Below are positions 18,319-25,708 of a stretch of 64,000 bases of DNA, one piece after another. The stretch covers positions 372,001 to 436,000 of the forward strand of contig NZ_JAQGPN010000001.1 in assembly GCF_028826155.1 (NCBI RefSeq), written 5' to 3'. Both the position numbers and the translations under genes were made by a program. Numbering within the stretch: the first letter of the stretch is position 1; the number at the start of each line of letters is the position of its first letter. The stretch is from Mesorhizobium shangrilense. GTDB lineage: Bacteria > Pseudomonadota > Alphaproteobacteria > Rhizobiales > Rhizobiaceae. Below the pieces are notes generated by a model, which did no database searches, was not told the origin of the DNA, and saw nothing but the letters and a program-made list of their open reading frames with translations.

Positions 18319-18762
18319 CTACTTCCGCTTTGTTGCGAAGGGATCGCTCGGCTCTTGTGGCCGGATGGCGTCAGCAAAGGGATATTCTTGAAGATACCTA
18401 GCGCGCTCGGCCTCCTCTTCATTCCAGCGCTCGTATCGATCGGCCACCATGTTTCTAAAGTTCGGCTGTGCTTTCACCCTATAGTTTGCTACGCTCTCAA
18501 GGGTCTTATGGATTTCATCTACGAGCCTGTCGACCATATGATAACTGTCATCGCCCTTTAGCGCGGAGACCAGGTCGACCAGTTCTCCGAGCTTTTCTTC
18601 GATCGTTACAGGTGCTGGAAAAGCGCGCTCAAGCGCCCACACGATTGCTTCATTCATCGACACTCCTGCCCGATCGGCTTTCGACTTGATACGCTCGCGC
18701 ATGCCGTCCGGCAGACGGACAATGAACTTGTCCTGATCTTTCGCGAGTTGTTTCTTCGCCAT
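18319..18762 (-). CDS. Arc/Mnt-type ribbon-helix-helix repressor
   Basis: A 147-residue protein with an N-terminal Arc-type ribbon-helix-helix domain: D-K-F-I-V-R-L-P-D-G-M-R-E-R-I (strand plus helix A), then V-S-M-N-E-A-I-V-W-A-L-E-R-A (helix B, residues about 35-48). A helical, probably oligomerising C-terminal half follows, as in P22 Mnt. ATG 18762 is used because homology-like sequence begins there; the frame extends upstream to 18864 through the operator region. It is divergent from the early genes and the only regulator near the integrase, so I infer that it is a lysogeny repressor or controls an antirepressor. Confidence 0.75.
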   Translation of the reverse strand: MAKKQLAKDQDKFIVRLPDGMRERIKSKADRAGVSMNEAIVWALERAFPAPVTIEEKLGELVDLVSALKGDDSYHMVDRLVDEIHKTLESVANYRVKAQPNFRNMVADRYERWNEEEAERARYLQEYPFADAIRPQEPSDPFATKRK

Positions 18763-18788
18763 CGTTTTCCCCAACTGGCGCGGCCGAT

Positions 18789-18864
18789 ATGGCATGGGTG
18801 CCATAGAATTCGCTTGACTTAACCACCACTCCCTCGAATATGCCAGATATGGCAGACGTGCCAT
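18789..18864. promoter_or_regulatory. Paired ATGGCA-N4-TGCCAT operators between repressor and early operon
   Basis: Two perfect inverted repeats, ATGGCATGGGTGCCAT (18789-18804) and ATGGCAGACGTGCCAT (18849-18864), are 60 bp apart. A third, offset dyad, TGCCA-N4-TGGCA, is at 18841-18854. Between them TTGACT (18814-18819) could be the -35 of a rightward promoter. The two sites differ only in the 4-bp spacer, which fits a dimer-of-dimers RHH repressor bound at both. Confidence 0.75.
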
Positions 18865-18889
18865 ACGTTATTTGAAAGGAGATGGAGAC

Positions 18890-19126
18890 TTGGTAAACGA
18901 AGGACGACCCCGCCTGCGCCGAACAGAGGTACCGGACTACCTGATGGGCAAGCACGGCATTCCGATTGCCGTGGCCACGCTCAACAAGCTCGCTTCGACT
19001 GGCGGCGGCCCCGCCATGCAGTACGCGGGACGCATCCCGCTCTATCGACCGGAAGATCTCGACGCCTGGGCAGCCGAGCGGCTGTCAAAGCCCGTGCGCT
19101 CCACAGCGGAGAGGGACGCGGCTTGA
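18890..19126 (+). CDS. AlpA/excisionase-like small DNA-binding protein
   Basis: A 78-residue protein reading [20 protein letters not shown], then G-G-G-P and [17 protein letters not shown]. This is the helix-turn-helix plus wing pattern of the MerR-like excisionase/AlpA group. TTG at 18890 is preferred because AAGGAGATGGAG precedes it. It is the first gene of the rightward early operon and a candidate excisionase or early activator. It ends overlapping an in-frame TTG of the next frame. Confidence 0.7.
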   Translation: MVNEGRPRLRRTEVPDYLMGKHGIPIAVATLNKLASTGGGPAMQYAGRIPLYRPEDLDAWAAERLSKPVRSTAERDAA

Positions 19127-19212
19127 ACACCTCTCAGAACGCAAAAGGCCCGGCGAGCGCGCCAACGCTCCCGAGCCATGGTTCTCAACTTCCCCCGAAA
19201 GGAAATCTGAAC

Positions 19213-19479
19213 ATGCAGACCATTACACCCCCGCGCCCTGATGGGCAAGTTTCGGCAAAGCCTGACGTCACCCGCAGGTCGTTCCTTGGTGCCCTCGCCG
19301 CGGCTCCGGCCCTTGTCGCCCTGCCCGCCGCGACGGCGGCCTCTGAGGCCTCTCCGCTCGACCGGGCGACCTATCACCTGGAGCAGTTCCGGCTGGCGAT
19401 GCAGGAGCACACCGGCACGCCCTGGGTAACAAGGATGAGCGTCAAGATCGGCGCTGCCTTTGCGACCGAAGTGGGGTGA
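19213..19479 (+). CDS. Small phage protein with twin-arginine (Tat)-like signal
   Basis: An 88-residue protein with a typical Tat motif T-R-R-S-F-L-G-A-L-A-A-A-P-A-L-V (residues 25-40) followed by a hydrophobic stretch and an A-T-A-A-S-E-A cleavage-like end. The mature part would be only about 40 residues and has no known domain. ATG 19213 has AAAGGAAA seven bases upstream; a longer TTG start at 19123 is possible. Its location in the early operon of a prophage makes predicted periplasmic export unexpected. No function can be assigned. Confidence 0.6.
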   Translation: MQTITPPRPDGQVSAKPDVTRRSFLGALAAAPALVALPAATAASEASPLDRATYHLEQFRLAMQEHTGTPWVTRMSVKIGAAFATEVG

Positions 19480-19484
19480 GCACC

Positions 19485-19697
19485 ATGACCAGCATCACCA
19501 AGTTCGCCGGAAGCATCACTTCGCCTTTCGACCAGTTACTGCATGCCGCGGCAGAGGGCGAACGCGCCACCGCCGATGTCGAGGCGGCCGCAGCAGCACT
19601 CGCGGCCGCGATGCAGGCCCTCCACGGCGGGCGATTTCGGATCCAGATCGATCACCTGAACGCATTCGCACTGATCGTGAAAGGGAGCCCGGCATGA
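19485..19697 (+). CDS. Hypothetical early phage protein
   Basis: A 70-residue Ala-rich, mainly helical protein with no family I recognise. GTG at 19476 overlaps the preceding stop, but ATG 19485 has GTGGGG at a good distance. The stop overlaps the next ATG in ATGA, so it is part of a coupled chain. Confidence 0.5.
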   Translation: MTSITKFAGSITSPFDQLLHAAAEGERATADVEAAAAALAAAMQALHGGRFRIQIDHLNAFALIVKGSPA

Positions 19698-19975
19698 CCA
19701 CGACCGATCTCAAGGAACGACTGAACAGTTTTGAAGACCTGGAGATGTACGTTCGCGGTGTTGCCTGCATGGCTCGAATTCTCGGCGACCTGCTGGACGA
19801 AAATCTCGTCGACTACGAGGGCGGCACACTCCGCGAGGCAGGTGCCAACGTCCGCATCGTCTTGAACTCAGGTCAGATGGATATGCTCCGCTTCGTCTGG
19901 AATGACGTGATTGATCGCGCGATTAATCTTGAGCGCGACTTCCTGCAGGCAGCTTACGGGAAGGAGGCGGCATGA
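19694..19975 (+). CDS. Hypothetical early phage protein
   Basis: A 93-residue acidic helical protein (L-K-E-R-L-N-S-F-E-D-L-E...) of unknown family. ATG 19694 lies in the ATGA overlap with the previous gene, and its stop overlaps the next start likewise, so it looks like a true member of the early operon. Confidence 0.55.
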   Translation: MTTTDLKERLNSFEDLEMYVRGVACMARILGDLLDENLVDYEGGTLREAGANVRIVLNSGQMDMLRFVWNDVIDRAINLERDFLQAAYGKEAA

Positions 19976-20052
19976 CCTGGCTCCAGATCTCGCTGCTCGT
20001 GTTCGCCGTCCTCTGTCTCTGGCTCGATGTGAGCGAAGGGAGGGACGCATGA
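19972..20052 (+). CDS. 26-residue membrane microprotein
   Basis: A very short frame of 26 residues (MTWLQISLLVFAVLCLWLDV then a polar tail). The single hydrophobic helix and exact ATGA overlaps at both ends with flanking genes support translation. It has an AAGGAGG ribosome site just upstream. Function unknown. Confidence 0.5.
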   Translation: MTWLQISLLVFAVLCLWLDVSEGRDA

Positions 20053-20276
20053 CGGCCGCGGCTCGAAAAATGTCCGACGCGTCGGACAAATCGCAGCCCA
20101 ACCGTCCGATAAGTTCGGACAGTTCGATCTTCGCTGCGGCGCTCTGGCTTGCCACAGGCAGCGCCGACCGCACCCGGGCGATCACTCCTCAGCTTCAGCG
20201 GAAGTTCAGCCTGACCGTCTCCGATGCGGTGCAGGCGATCCGCGAGGCGAACCTGATCCGCGCGAGGGCGATGTGA
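20049..20276 (+). CDS. Hypothetical early phage protein
   Basis: A 75-residue basic protein. The C-terminal half, F-S-L-T-V-S-D-A-V-Q-A-I-R-E-A-N-L-I-R-A-R, looks like a short helix-turn-helix. It is linked to both neighbours by 4-bp overlaps (ATGA, GTGA). No family recognised. Confidence 0.5.
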   Translation: MTAAARKMSDASDKSQPNRPISSDSSIFAAALWLATGSADRTRAITPQLQRKFSLTVSDAVQAIREANLIRARAM

Positions 20277-21130
20277 GGACCGAAGGCGGCTTCTACTGGA
20301 TACCGATAATGCCGAGGGCACTGGCAGAGAAAACCAACGGCCCGCGCGTCGATTGGCCCAAGGACGTCGAGGCGGAGTACAACCGCCTTCACACCCAGTT
20401 CACAGCGTCAAAGGCTGAGTTTTCGTCATGGGTACGGAAAGACCGCGATGGCAGGATGACTGCGAATGCCAAGCTGATCCTCATCTTCCTGGTCGAGAGC
20501 CTCAACTTCAACACCGGGCGGTGCGACCCGGCCCATCAAACAATCGCCGATGAACTTGAGCTCGGGCTGCGCACCGTTCAGCGCTTGATGCCTCAGATCG
20601 CCGCCTCTGGATGGATCGAGGTGATCCGCCGCGGGAAGACGACCTCGAATTTCTACAGGCTGCGCGTTCCGTGCGAGAAGGTGCACAGCATCCTCGATCG
20701 TGTCGACGGCCTGCGGGAGCGGCGCAGGGAGGAACGGGAAGATCGTCGTCGTCGGATGAGTGAACCGCCAGTAGTGGCGGATCACCCTGACAGTGAACCG
20801 CCATTTGAGCGTAGTCATGAACCGCCAGTAGTGGCGGATCATGAACCGCCAGTAGTGGCGGATAAACCTTTGAAGAGAACCCCTGAAGAAGAACCCCTGA
20901 ATTACTCAAAGGGCTCTGAGGGTGAAGGTTACACTCTACGTGCGCGTGAGGACGTGGAAAGCCCCTACGAGGCTCCAGCATCGTTGGAGGAGAGCCGCCG
21001 CTTTCTGGTGAGGATCGGCGTACCTCCACATAGGCTGGAAACGGCAATGCAGCGCCACATGCGCGAAGCGTTGTTCCCCTGCGATGTCGAGGAATGGAAG
21101 CGGGAGGCGCGCAGTGAACGAGCAGCTTGA
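20273..21130 (+). CDS. Lambda-O-like phage replication initiator (winged-helix) with internal iterons
   Basis: A 285-residue protein. The region about residues 60-145 is a winged helix: M-T-A-N-A-K-L-I-L-I-F-L-V-E-S-L, then C-D-P-A-H-Q-T-I-A-D-E-L-E-L-G-L-R-T-V-Q-R-L and a wing ending F-Y-R-L-R. This matches phage replication proteins of the O type. The middle is basic, then has repeats of E-P-P-V-V-A-D encoded by DNA iterons (see separate entry). The C-terminal about 60 residues (E-E-S-R-R-F-L-V-R-I-G-V-P) form a separate domain, perhaps recruiting the host helicase loader or helicase. No phage helicase gene is visible, so use of host DnaB is inferred. The start is GTG in a GTGA overlap. Confidence 0.7.
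   Translation: MRTEGGFYWIPIMPRALAEKTNGPRVDWPKDVEAEYNRLHTQFTASKAEFSSWVRKDRDGRMTANAKLILIFLVESLNFNTGRCDPAHQTIADELELGLRTVQRLMPQIAASGWIEVIRRGKTTSNFYRLRVPCEKVHSILDRVDGLRERRREEREDRRRRMSEPPVVADHPDSEPPFERSHEPPVVADHEPPVVADKPLKRTPEEEPLNYSKGSEGEGYTLRAREDVESPYEAPASLEESRRFLVRIGVPPHRLETAMQRHMREALFPCDVEEWKREARSERAA
20761..20864 (+). repeat. Iteron array, putative prophage replication origin
   Basis: Four copies of a unit beginning TGAACCGCCA occur at 20761, 20794, 20818 and 20842 (spacing 33, 24, 24). Three contain the perfect dyad CCGCCA-GTAG-TGGCGG; the second copy is degenerate. Immediately downstream (20862-20935) is a relatively A+T-rich stretch with two GAACCCCTGAA-type repeats, suited to strand opening. 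The array sits inside the replication-protein gene, exactly as in phage lambda ori within O. Confidence 0.75.
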
Positions 21131-21278
21131 CCTTTTCGCATGGGCAGACGAACGGCCGTCGAATGTGGTCGACGCGATGCCGGCGTTGATCCGCAAGGCT
21201 GCGATCGAGACGATCTACGCAATTCCCCGGCCCAAGGGAGAGGGCAAGGTGATTGCCCTGGACCGGAGGGCCGCATGA
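21114..21278 (+). CDS. Hypothetical early phage protein
   Basis: A 54-residue protein (N-E-Q-L-D-L-F-A-W-A-D-E-R-P near the N-terminus). GTG 21114 is chosen because GGGAGG lies seven bases upstream. The N-terminal Q-L-D-L-F motif resembles a sliding-clamp-binding (QLxLF) peptide, suggesting contact with the host beta clamp. No domain is recognised beyond that. Confidence 0.55.
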   Translation: MNEQLDLFAWADERPSNVVDAMPALIRKAAIETIYAIPRPKGEGKVIALDRRAA

Positions 21279-21457
21279 CCGTGATCCGCACAGACGATGG
21301 CCGATGGGCCGTGACGAACGGCAGCGACATCGTTGCTGGCCCCTTCAATACCAATGCCGAGGCATGGCGGGCGGCCGATCGAATGACGGGCGATCCGATC
21401 AGCAAGTCCGAAGAGCGCGGCGAGTACGTCTGGAACAGGAGCGTCGACGCACCATGA
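21275..21457 (+). CDS. Hypothetical early phage protein
   Basis: A 60-residue protein with G-R-W-A-V-T-N-G-S-D-I-V-A-G-P-F-N-T and an A-W-R-A-A-D-R segment, a pattern common in small phage proteins of unknown role. It is coupled by ATGA overlaps on both sides. Confidence 0.55.
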   Translation: MTVIRTDDGRWAVTNGSDIVAGPFNTNAEAWRAADRMTGDPISKSEERGEYVWNRSVDAP

Positions 21458-21984
21458 CCGAAGCAAACACAACCGATCAATCGGGCTGTACTCGCCCTGA
21501 GGAGGATCGCATGACCGCCCTTGTACCGATCGAGTCCGGCCAGTGGGCGCTGGTCTATGTCGAACACTTCGGGCCCTACCCGGGCGACGGTGATTTGCGT
21601 GAGGCGGTCGAACGCCTGCAGGATAGCGGCTCCGGTTGGGACTGCCTTCGGCGTCCGGCCGACCAGTTCGACGTGGTTCAGGTTGAGCACGTCATGCGCA
21701 AGACATTTCGGACAGTGGACGGCGGCCGCCGCTGGCGCAACCAGGTGGTGGCCACGGCCGCCAGTTCGGGCGAGATGCTGGCGCTCCGAGACAAGCTCTT
21801 CGCTATCGGCTTCGCGGCGGACCGCGCGATCGAGGAAGAGACGGCCCGGCTGATCTCCGACTTCGCCGCCAAGACACGGGCCGACGCCCTCGCGAAGGTC
21901 CACGTCGCGCTGCCTCACATCTTCGGGCGGAGCGCGACCGATCCAACCCCAAGTTTTCAGACTGAACCGGGAGGTGCAGCATGA
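21454..21984 (+). CDS. Hypothetical early phage protein
   Basis: A 176-residue protein; the centre (R-K-T-F-R-T-V-D-G-G-R-R-W-R) and the helical C-terminal half (E-E-T-A-R-L-I-S-D-F-A-A-K-T) are unfamiliar. ATG 21454 overlaps the preceding stop; an internal ATG (21511) has GAGGA upstream and could be the true start. Early operon member. Confidence 0.55.
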   Translation: MTEANTTDQSGCTRPEEDRMTALVPIESGQWALVYVEHFGPYPGDGDLREAVERLQDSGSGWDCLRRPADQFDVVQVEHVMRKTFRTVDGGRRWRNQVVATAASSGEMLALRDKLFAIGFAADRAIEEETARLISDFAAKTRADALAKVHVALPHIFGRSATDPTPSFQTEPGGAA

Positions 21985-22652
21985 CGGAGCTATCGAACAG
22001 CTTGGCGGACCTCGCCGAGCGTGTCAGGGAAGCGAACGCGGGCATCGTAGCCGCGCACCGCAGGACAGCAGAGCAGGCACTCGTCGCCGGCCGTCTCCTC
22101 ATCGAGGCGAAGGAGGCATGCCGCCACGGTGAATGGCTACCGTTCCTCGATCGCGCCGGCATCGCTGAGCGGACGGCGCGCAACTACATGACGTTGGCAG
22201 ATTCGGGGCTGGAAATCGGCAGCGCTGCCGATTTGGGAAGCATCCGCGCAGCGCTCGCCTTCCTGTCGCAGTGGCGGCTTCCGACCTTCGACCAGGCGCT
22301 GTTCATCTACGATCCTGAACGCGAACAAGGCGAGCAGTCCGTCGGCCGAGGCATAGCTTATGCCTGGGAAGACGAGCAGCACCGCGGGCACTACCACGTC
22401 GGCATGATCGTCGGCGCCGGCGATGAAGAGCAGTGCATCGCCACGCGTCGTCCCATGCTTCCGCGGATTGATGTCGAGGGCGACAGGCCGATCGACACGA
22501 TCCTCTACTTCCTGACTAGCCAGGGGTTCGCGCTGCCGATCGCGCACTGGGAGATCGCACATGTCGATCGCCGGCTCGTCTTCCCTGTGCTGGCGCCCTT
22601 CCTCGCCGACGGATCGTTCCGGGATGTTCAATCGGCGGGAGTGACGGCATGA
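21981..22652 (+). CDS. DUF3102-like phage protein
   Basis: A 223-residue protein. Residues about 5-95 (L-A-E-R-V-R-E-A-N...A-L-V-A-G-R-L-L-I-E-A-K and G-I-A-E-R-T-A-R-N-Y-M-T-L-A) match the DUF3102 pattern, a helical, DNA-binding-like domain found in phage and plasmid genes. The rest (residues 105-223) has no recognised domain. It is coupled to its neighbours by ATGA overlaps. Confidence 0.65.
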   Translation: MTELSNSLADLAERVREANAGIVAAHRRTAEQALVAGRLLIEAKEACRHGEWLPFLDRAGIAERTARNYMTLADSGLEIGSAADLGSIRAALAFLSQWRLPTFDQALFIYDPEREQGEQSVGRGIAYAWEDEQHRGHYHVGMIVGAGDEEQCIATRRPMLPRIDVEGDRPIDTILYFLTSQGFALPIAHWEIAHVDRRLVFPVLAPFLADGSFRDVQSAGVTA

Positions 22653-23176
22653 GTAACGACGTCGCGTTCAATCCGAAACGCCTGCCCAGGGACGCTGCCA
22701 ATTTCGTGCCGAAGCTAGGCGGAGCCTGGGGCTCTGCACCTCGGAGCCCCAGCACATCCGCGTTCGCCTCAGGCGTGACTGGATTGAGGGTTAAAGCCCC
22801 TGGGAGGAAGGATGTGCTCATCGTCCTCGATGAGGATGTCCTTCTTGCGAGCGAAGGCCGCGAACACGCCGCGGGCGGTCTCGGCATCAACGTCGCCGGC
22901 GAGAGCCGCCTTGCATGCTCGGACGGCCGCTCGCTGCTCGGGGCTGTTTCCGCACCATTCCTGCGCGAACTGGTAGGCGTCGACAACGGTATTCAGCTGA
23001 CGCGGGAAGCCCAGTCCGACGAATACCCGAAGCGGCTTCTCAAATGGTTTCGCAAGCATCTTGACCTCCGTGTCTCTTTGGCCGGCGCACCGGCCCGGGG
23101 CTTGGGTTCGCCGCTGCAATCGCGGCGCTCAGAAAATTTGCGACTGAGCTTGGATTTTTCAAGAGGTCTCGAATGA
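22649..23176 (+). CDS. Uncertain early ORF overlapping an antisense gene
   Basis: A 175-codon frame with ATGA overlaps to both the DUF3102-like gene and the ParB-like gene, which favours translation. From about residue 40 to 135, however, the opposite strand carries a convincing DUF982 gene, and composition of this product is unremarkable. One reading is that only its first 30-40 residues are ancestral and the DUF982 gene landed inside it. Kept at low confidence. Confidence 0.3.
   Translation: MSNDVAFNPKRLPRDAANFVPKLGGAWGSAPRSPSTSAFASGVTGLRVKAPGRKDVLIVLDEDVLLASEGREHAAGGLGINVAGESRLACSDGRSLLGAVSAPFLRELVGVDNGIQLTREAQSDEYPKRLLKWFRKHLDLRVSLAGAPARGLGSPLQSRRSENLRLSLDFSRGLE
22769..23059 (-). CDS. 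DUF982 family protein, antisense within the early operon
   Basis: A 96-residue protein: V-F-V-G-L-G-F-P-R-Q-L-N-T-V-V-D-A-Y-Q-F, then A-A-V-R-A-C-K-A-A-L-A-G-D-V-D-A-E-T-A-R-G matches the rhizobial DUF982 pattern through to F-A-R-K. The ATG at 23059 has GGAGGT four bases upstream. DUF982 proteins are abundant in Rhizobiales and of unknown function. It reads against the early operon. A perfect stem CTGGGGCTC...GAGCCCCAG lies just past its end (22726-22752) and may stop it, though without a T-run. Confidence 0.75.
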   Translation of the reverse strand: MLAKPFEKPLRVFVGLGFPRQLNTVVDAYQFAQEWCGNSPEQRAAVRACKAALAGDVDAETARGVFAAFARKKDILIEDDEHILPPRGFNPQSSHA

Positions 23177-24159
23177 GCGACCTTCCCGCAATTGAGGGAA
23201 CGTTTCCCGATCCCGGGGAGCTTCCAGTTGTCGACTGGGTGTCGAAGCACCTGATCGACGTCGACCATGGCTATCAGCGGCCGGAAGACGCGGCGCGAGC
23301 CGAGAAGATCGCACGGGCATTCTCGTGGTCGAAGTTCGGCGCCGTCGTACTGGTGCCCAAAGGGGACCGGTACGCGATCATCGACGGTCAGCATCGCGCC
23401 GCCGCTGCGAAGCTCCATCCGCTCGTCGACCACCTTCCGGCGGTGATCATGCCGTCGGTGCAAGGCACTGTAGCGGAGGCGGCCAGCTTCATCGGCCTCA
23501 ATGCCGAACGGAAGGCGGTCAGCGGCCTCGAGCTCCATCACGCCCGCCTGGCGGCTGGCGACGAGGATGCCCAAACACTGGCGGACGTTGTTCGACGTGC
23601 CGGCGCTCGTATCCCGAAGAACCCGGGCGACCACAAGCCGGGCGACACGATCGCGGTCGCCGCGCTGCAGGCGCTGATCGGCAGACATGGGGCGATGCGC
23701 ACTCGCGAATATCTGGAGATCCTGGTCAAGGCGGAATGCTGTCCGGTGCAGGCGAACCAGCTGAAGGCGGTCGAGTGCCTGATGTCGGATCCAGAGTTTC
23801 GCGGCCAGGTCGACGGCGAGGATCTGACGTCGGTGGTGAAGACCATGGGCGCAACAGCCGAGCACGAGGCGAAGCGCTTCGGCGCGACGCACTGCGTACC
23901 GTTCTGGAAGGGGCTGGCGTCGACCTGGTTCCAGAAGTGCAGGAAGCGGAGGCCGGCGGCGGGCCCTGCATCAGTTCGCATGGAGGCGACTTCCCCTCAA
24001 AAGCGGGAAGGTTCCCATTCAGCCACGGTTGCCGCTGCTCCGCAGCGCTTCCGCACAGTCGTCCCGAACGCGCTGCCGGTTCAGCGCAACGTCACCAGTG
24101 CCGTCATGGGCGACCCGCCCGCCGGCAGATCAGCACTCGATCACAAGAGGTCAGCATGA
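23173..24159 (+). CDS. ParB-like nuclease-domain phage protein
   Basis: A 328-residue protein whose N-terminal half is a ParB-like domain: D-H-G-Y-Q-R-P, then A-R-A-F-S-W-S-K-F-G, and Y-A-I-I-D-G-Q-H-R-A-A-A-A (residues about 65-77), the D-G-x-H-R box. Phage members of this family may act as nucleases or CTP-switch DNA-binding proteins. The C-terminal 60 residues are basic and low in order. AAGAGGT precedes the ATG. Confidence 0.7.
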   Translation: MSDLPAIEGTFPDPGELPVVDWVSKHLIDVDHGYQRPEDAARAEKIARAFSWSKFGAVVLVPKGDRYAIIDGQHRAAAAKLHPLVDHLPAVIMPSVQGTVAEAASFIGLNAERKAVSGLELHHARLAAGDEDAQTLADVVRRAGARIPKNPGDHKPGDTIAVAALQALIGRHGAMRTREYLEILVKAECCPVQANQLKAVECLMSDPEFRGQVDGEDLTSVVKTMGATAEHEAKRFGATHCVPFWKGLASTWFQKCRKRRPAAGPASVRMEATSPQKREGSHSATVAAAPQRFRTVVPNALPVQRNVTSAVMGDPPAGRSALDHKRSA

Positions 24160-24935
24160 ACCGAAACTGGAAGAAGCCCGCACAGTTCGATCTCCCTGGC
24201 ATCGCCGGAGCCGGGCCGTCAAAGCAAGACCTGCGGCGCGAGGCCAACAGGCTCGTCGCCGCCGGCAGCGTGCCTGTGACGCGTATTCCGACCGGTGCCC
24301 GTGAGATCCCCGAGAGGCTGACAAATCAGCAACGCGGAGAGCTCAGCCGGGACATCAGGGGCTTGAAGCGTTCATCTGGGGATCGTCCCCAGATACGCGG
24401 CCCGATCGACCGCGCCGTGCCTCCTGGCCTCGTCATCTACGCCGACGGCGCATGTGAGCCGAACCCCGGCGTTGGCGGCTGGGGTTTCGCGGTCTACCGC
24501 GACGGCGTCGAGATCCATTCGGAATGTGGCGGCGAGCCGAGCACGACCAACAACGTGATGGAACTCACCGGCGTGCTGCAGGCGCTGCACTGGGTTGCGG
24601 CCAACGTCTTCGAGGATCCGCTCCCGCGCATCTTCTGCGACAGCCAGTACGTCGTGAACGGCTGCAACGACTGGCGTCACGGCTGGAAGGCGAAGGGCTG
24701 GCGACGCGGCGGGCCGAACGCCAAGCCAGAGAATTCCGCGATCGCCAACCTCGATCTCTGGAAGGCGCTTGATCAGGTGCTCACGGCCATCCCGATCAAG
24801 CTGGAGTGGTGCAAGGGGCACGCCGGCATCATTGGCAACGAGCGCGCGGACGAACTTTCGCTGATGGGTCGAGAGTCAGTCTTGCCGCGCTCCAGCACGG
24901 CCATGATCGAAGACCAGCTGCGAATGAGGGCCTGA
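24156..24935 (+). CDS. Phage RNase H-domain protein
   Basis: A 259-residue protein with an about 90-residue N-terminal extension and a complete type I RNase H domain: D97 in Y-A-D-G-A-C-E-P-N-P-G, E136 in V-M-E-L-T, D162 in F-C-D-S-Q-Y-V, H222 in K-G-H-A-G and D232 in N-E-R-A-D-E-L. All catalytic residues are present. It should cleave RNA in RNA-DNA hybrids, e.g. primers during phage replication. ATGA overlap with the ParB-like gene. Confidence 0.85.
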   Translation: MNRNWKKPAQFDLPGIAGAGPSKQDLRREANRLVAAGSVPVTRIPTGAREIPERLTNQQRGELSRDIRGLKRSSGDRPQIRGPIDRAVPPGLVIYADGACEPNPGVGGWGFAVYRDGVEIHSECGGEPSTTNNVMELTGVLQALHWVAANVFEDPLPRIFCDSQYVVNGCNDWRHGWKAKGWRRGGPNAKPENSAIANLDLWKALDQVLTAIPIKLEWCKGHAGIIGNERADELSLMGRESVLPRSSTAMIEDQLRMRA

Positions 24936-24939
24936 CCGA

Positions 24940-25644
24940 GTGAAAGCCAAGAAATCGCAAGAGCTGGTAGCCGGTGTTCGCATTGATGGCGCGCGCCGCA
25001 TTGACCTCACCTCTCAGCGGGCCCGGCGCGAAGCCGCTCGAGCAGCGGCGGTCGACGCCCCGCCGGTTGAGGATGATCGCGTGGCGCGCATCTGGGAACG
25101 GGATGAGGCTCGCACACAGGCAGCGAAGCGCATGGGCGCCGAGGCGAAGCGCAGCGCGAAGCTGATGGTGGCCGACGGTGGTAAGGACGGATCCACACTG
25201 ACGAAGGTGAGGATCCGTGACCTTCAGGGACAGCAATCCAGAAGCCTGGTGCAGAACATGCGCTGCCGTCCTGGATCATTCGAATGGCAGTACGGGCGGA
25301 ACAAGCAGAATTCGCTCTTCCATGCGGGAAGCCACCTGGCTCGCCTCTGGGAGCAAGCGGGGATCGCCGTCGCGAGTTCGGCCGACTTCCTGAGAGGCAC
25401 CGCGTCTGGATACGCCACTGGCATCTCGGCAGCGCGCCTCGCCAAGATCGAGAAGCTGGCCGCGTTCGTGAGTGAAGTTGGGCGCAAGGCCTCGGATCGG
25501 CTCGTCGCCTACTGCGTCCATGGGATGACATCCACCGAGGTGGCAAAGGCCCACGGCATCCCCGGGAGAGACATTGCCGCCGTGCTGCGCCAAGACCTGC
25601 AAGCCTGCGCGGAGCACTTCAATTTTATAGGAAAGCGGAGGTAA
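24940..25644 (+). CDS. Putative late-gene regulator with C-terminal HTH (DUF6456-like)
   Basis: A 234-residue basic protein. The C-terminal region (D-R-L-V-A-Y-C-V-H-G-M-T-S-T-E-V-A-K-A-H-G-I-P-G-R-D-I-A-A-V-L) has a sigma-like helix-turn-helix. The middle segment (G-S-F-E-W-Q-Y-G-R-N-K) is unfamiliar; resemblance to DUF6456 is from memory. Position at the end of the early operon, just before a terminator and the head genes, is where lambdoid phages keep their late antiterminator, so that role is inferred. GTG start. Confidence 0.5.
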   Translation: MKAKKSQELVAGVRIDGARRIDLTSQRARREAARAAAVDAPPVEDDRVARIWERDEARTQAAKRMGAEAKRSAKLMVADGGKDGSTLTKVRIRDLQGQQSRSLVQNMRCRPGSFEWQYGRNKQNSLFHAGSHLARLWEQAGIAVASSADFLRGTASGYATGISAARLAKIEKLAAFVSEVGRKASDRLVAYCVHGMTSTEVAKAHGIPGRDIAAVLRQDLQACAEHFNFIGKRR

Positions 25645-25708
25645 TGGTCGTTGACTTTCAACGCGAAACCCCCTAATCACTTGTCACATTCGCAGAGATG
25701 CGCCCGAC

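Noticed and set aside
20761..20864. Iteron array considered as a CRISPR
   Set aside because: Units are tandem with 24-bp period and no unique spacers, lie inside an open frame, and no cas gene is present.
22726..22752. CTGGGGCTC/GAGCCCCAG hairpin as a strong terminator
   Set aside because: Good stem but no T-run on either strand, so only noted with the DUF982 gene.
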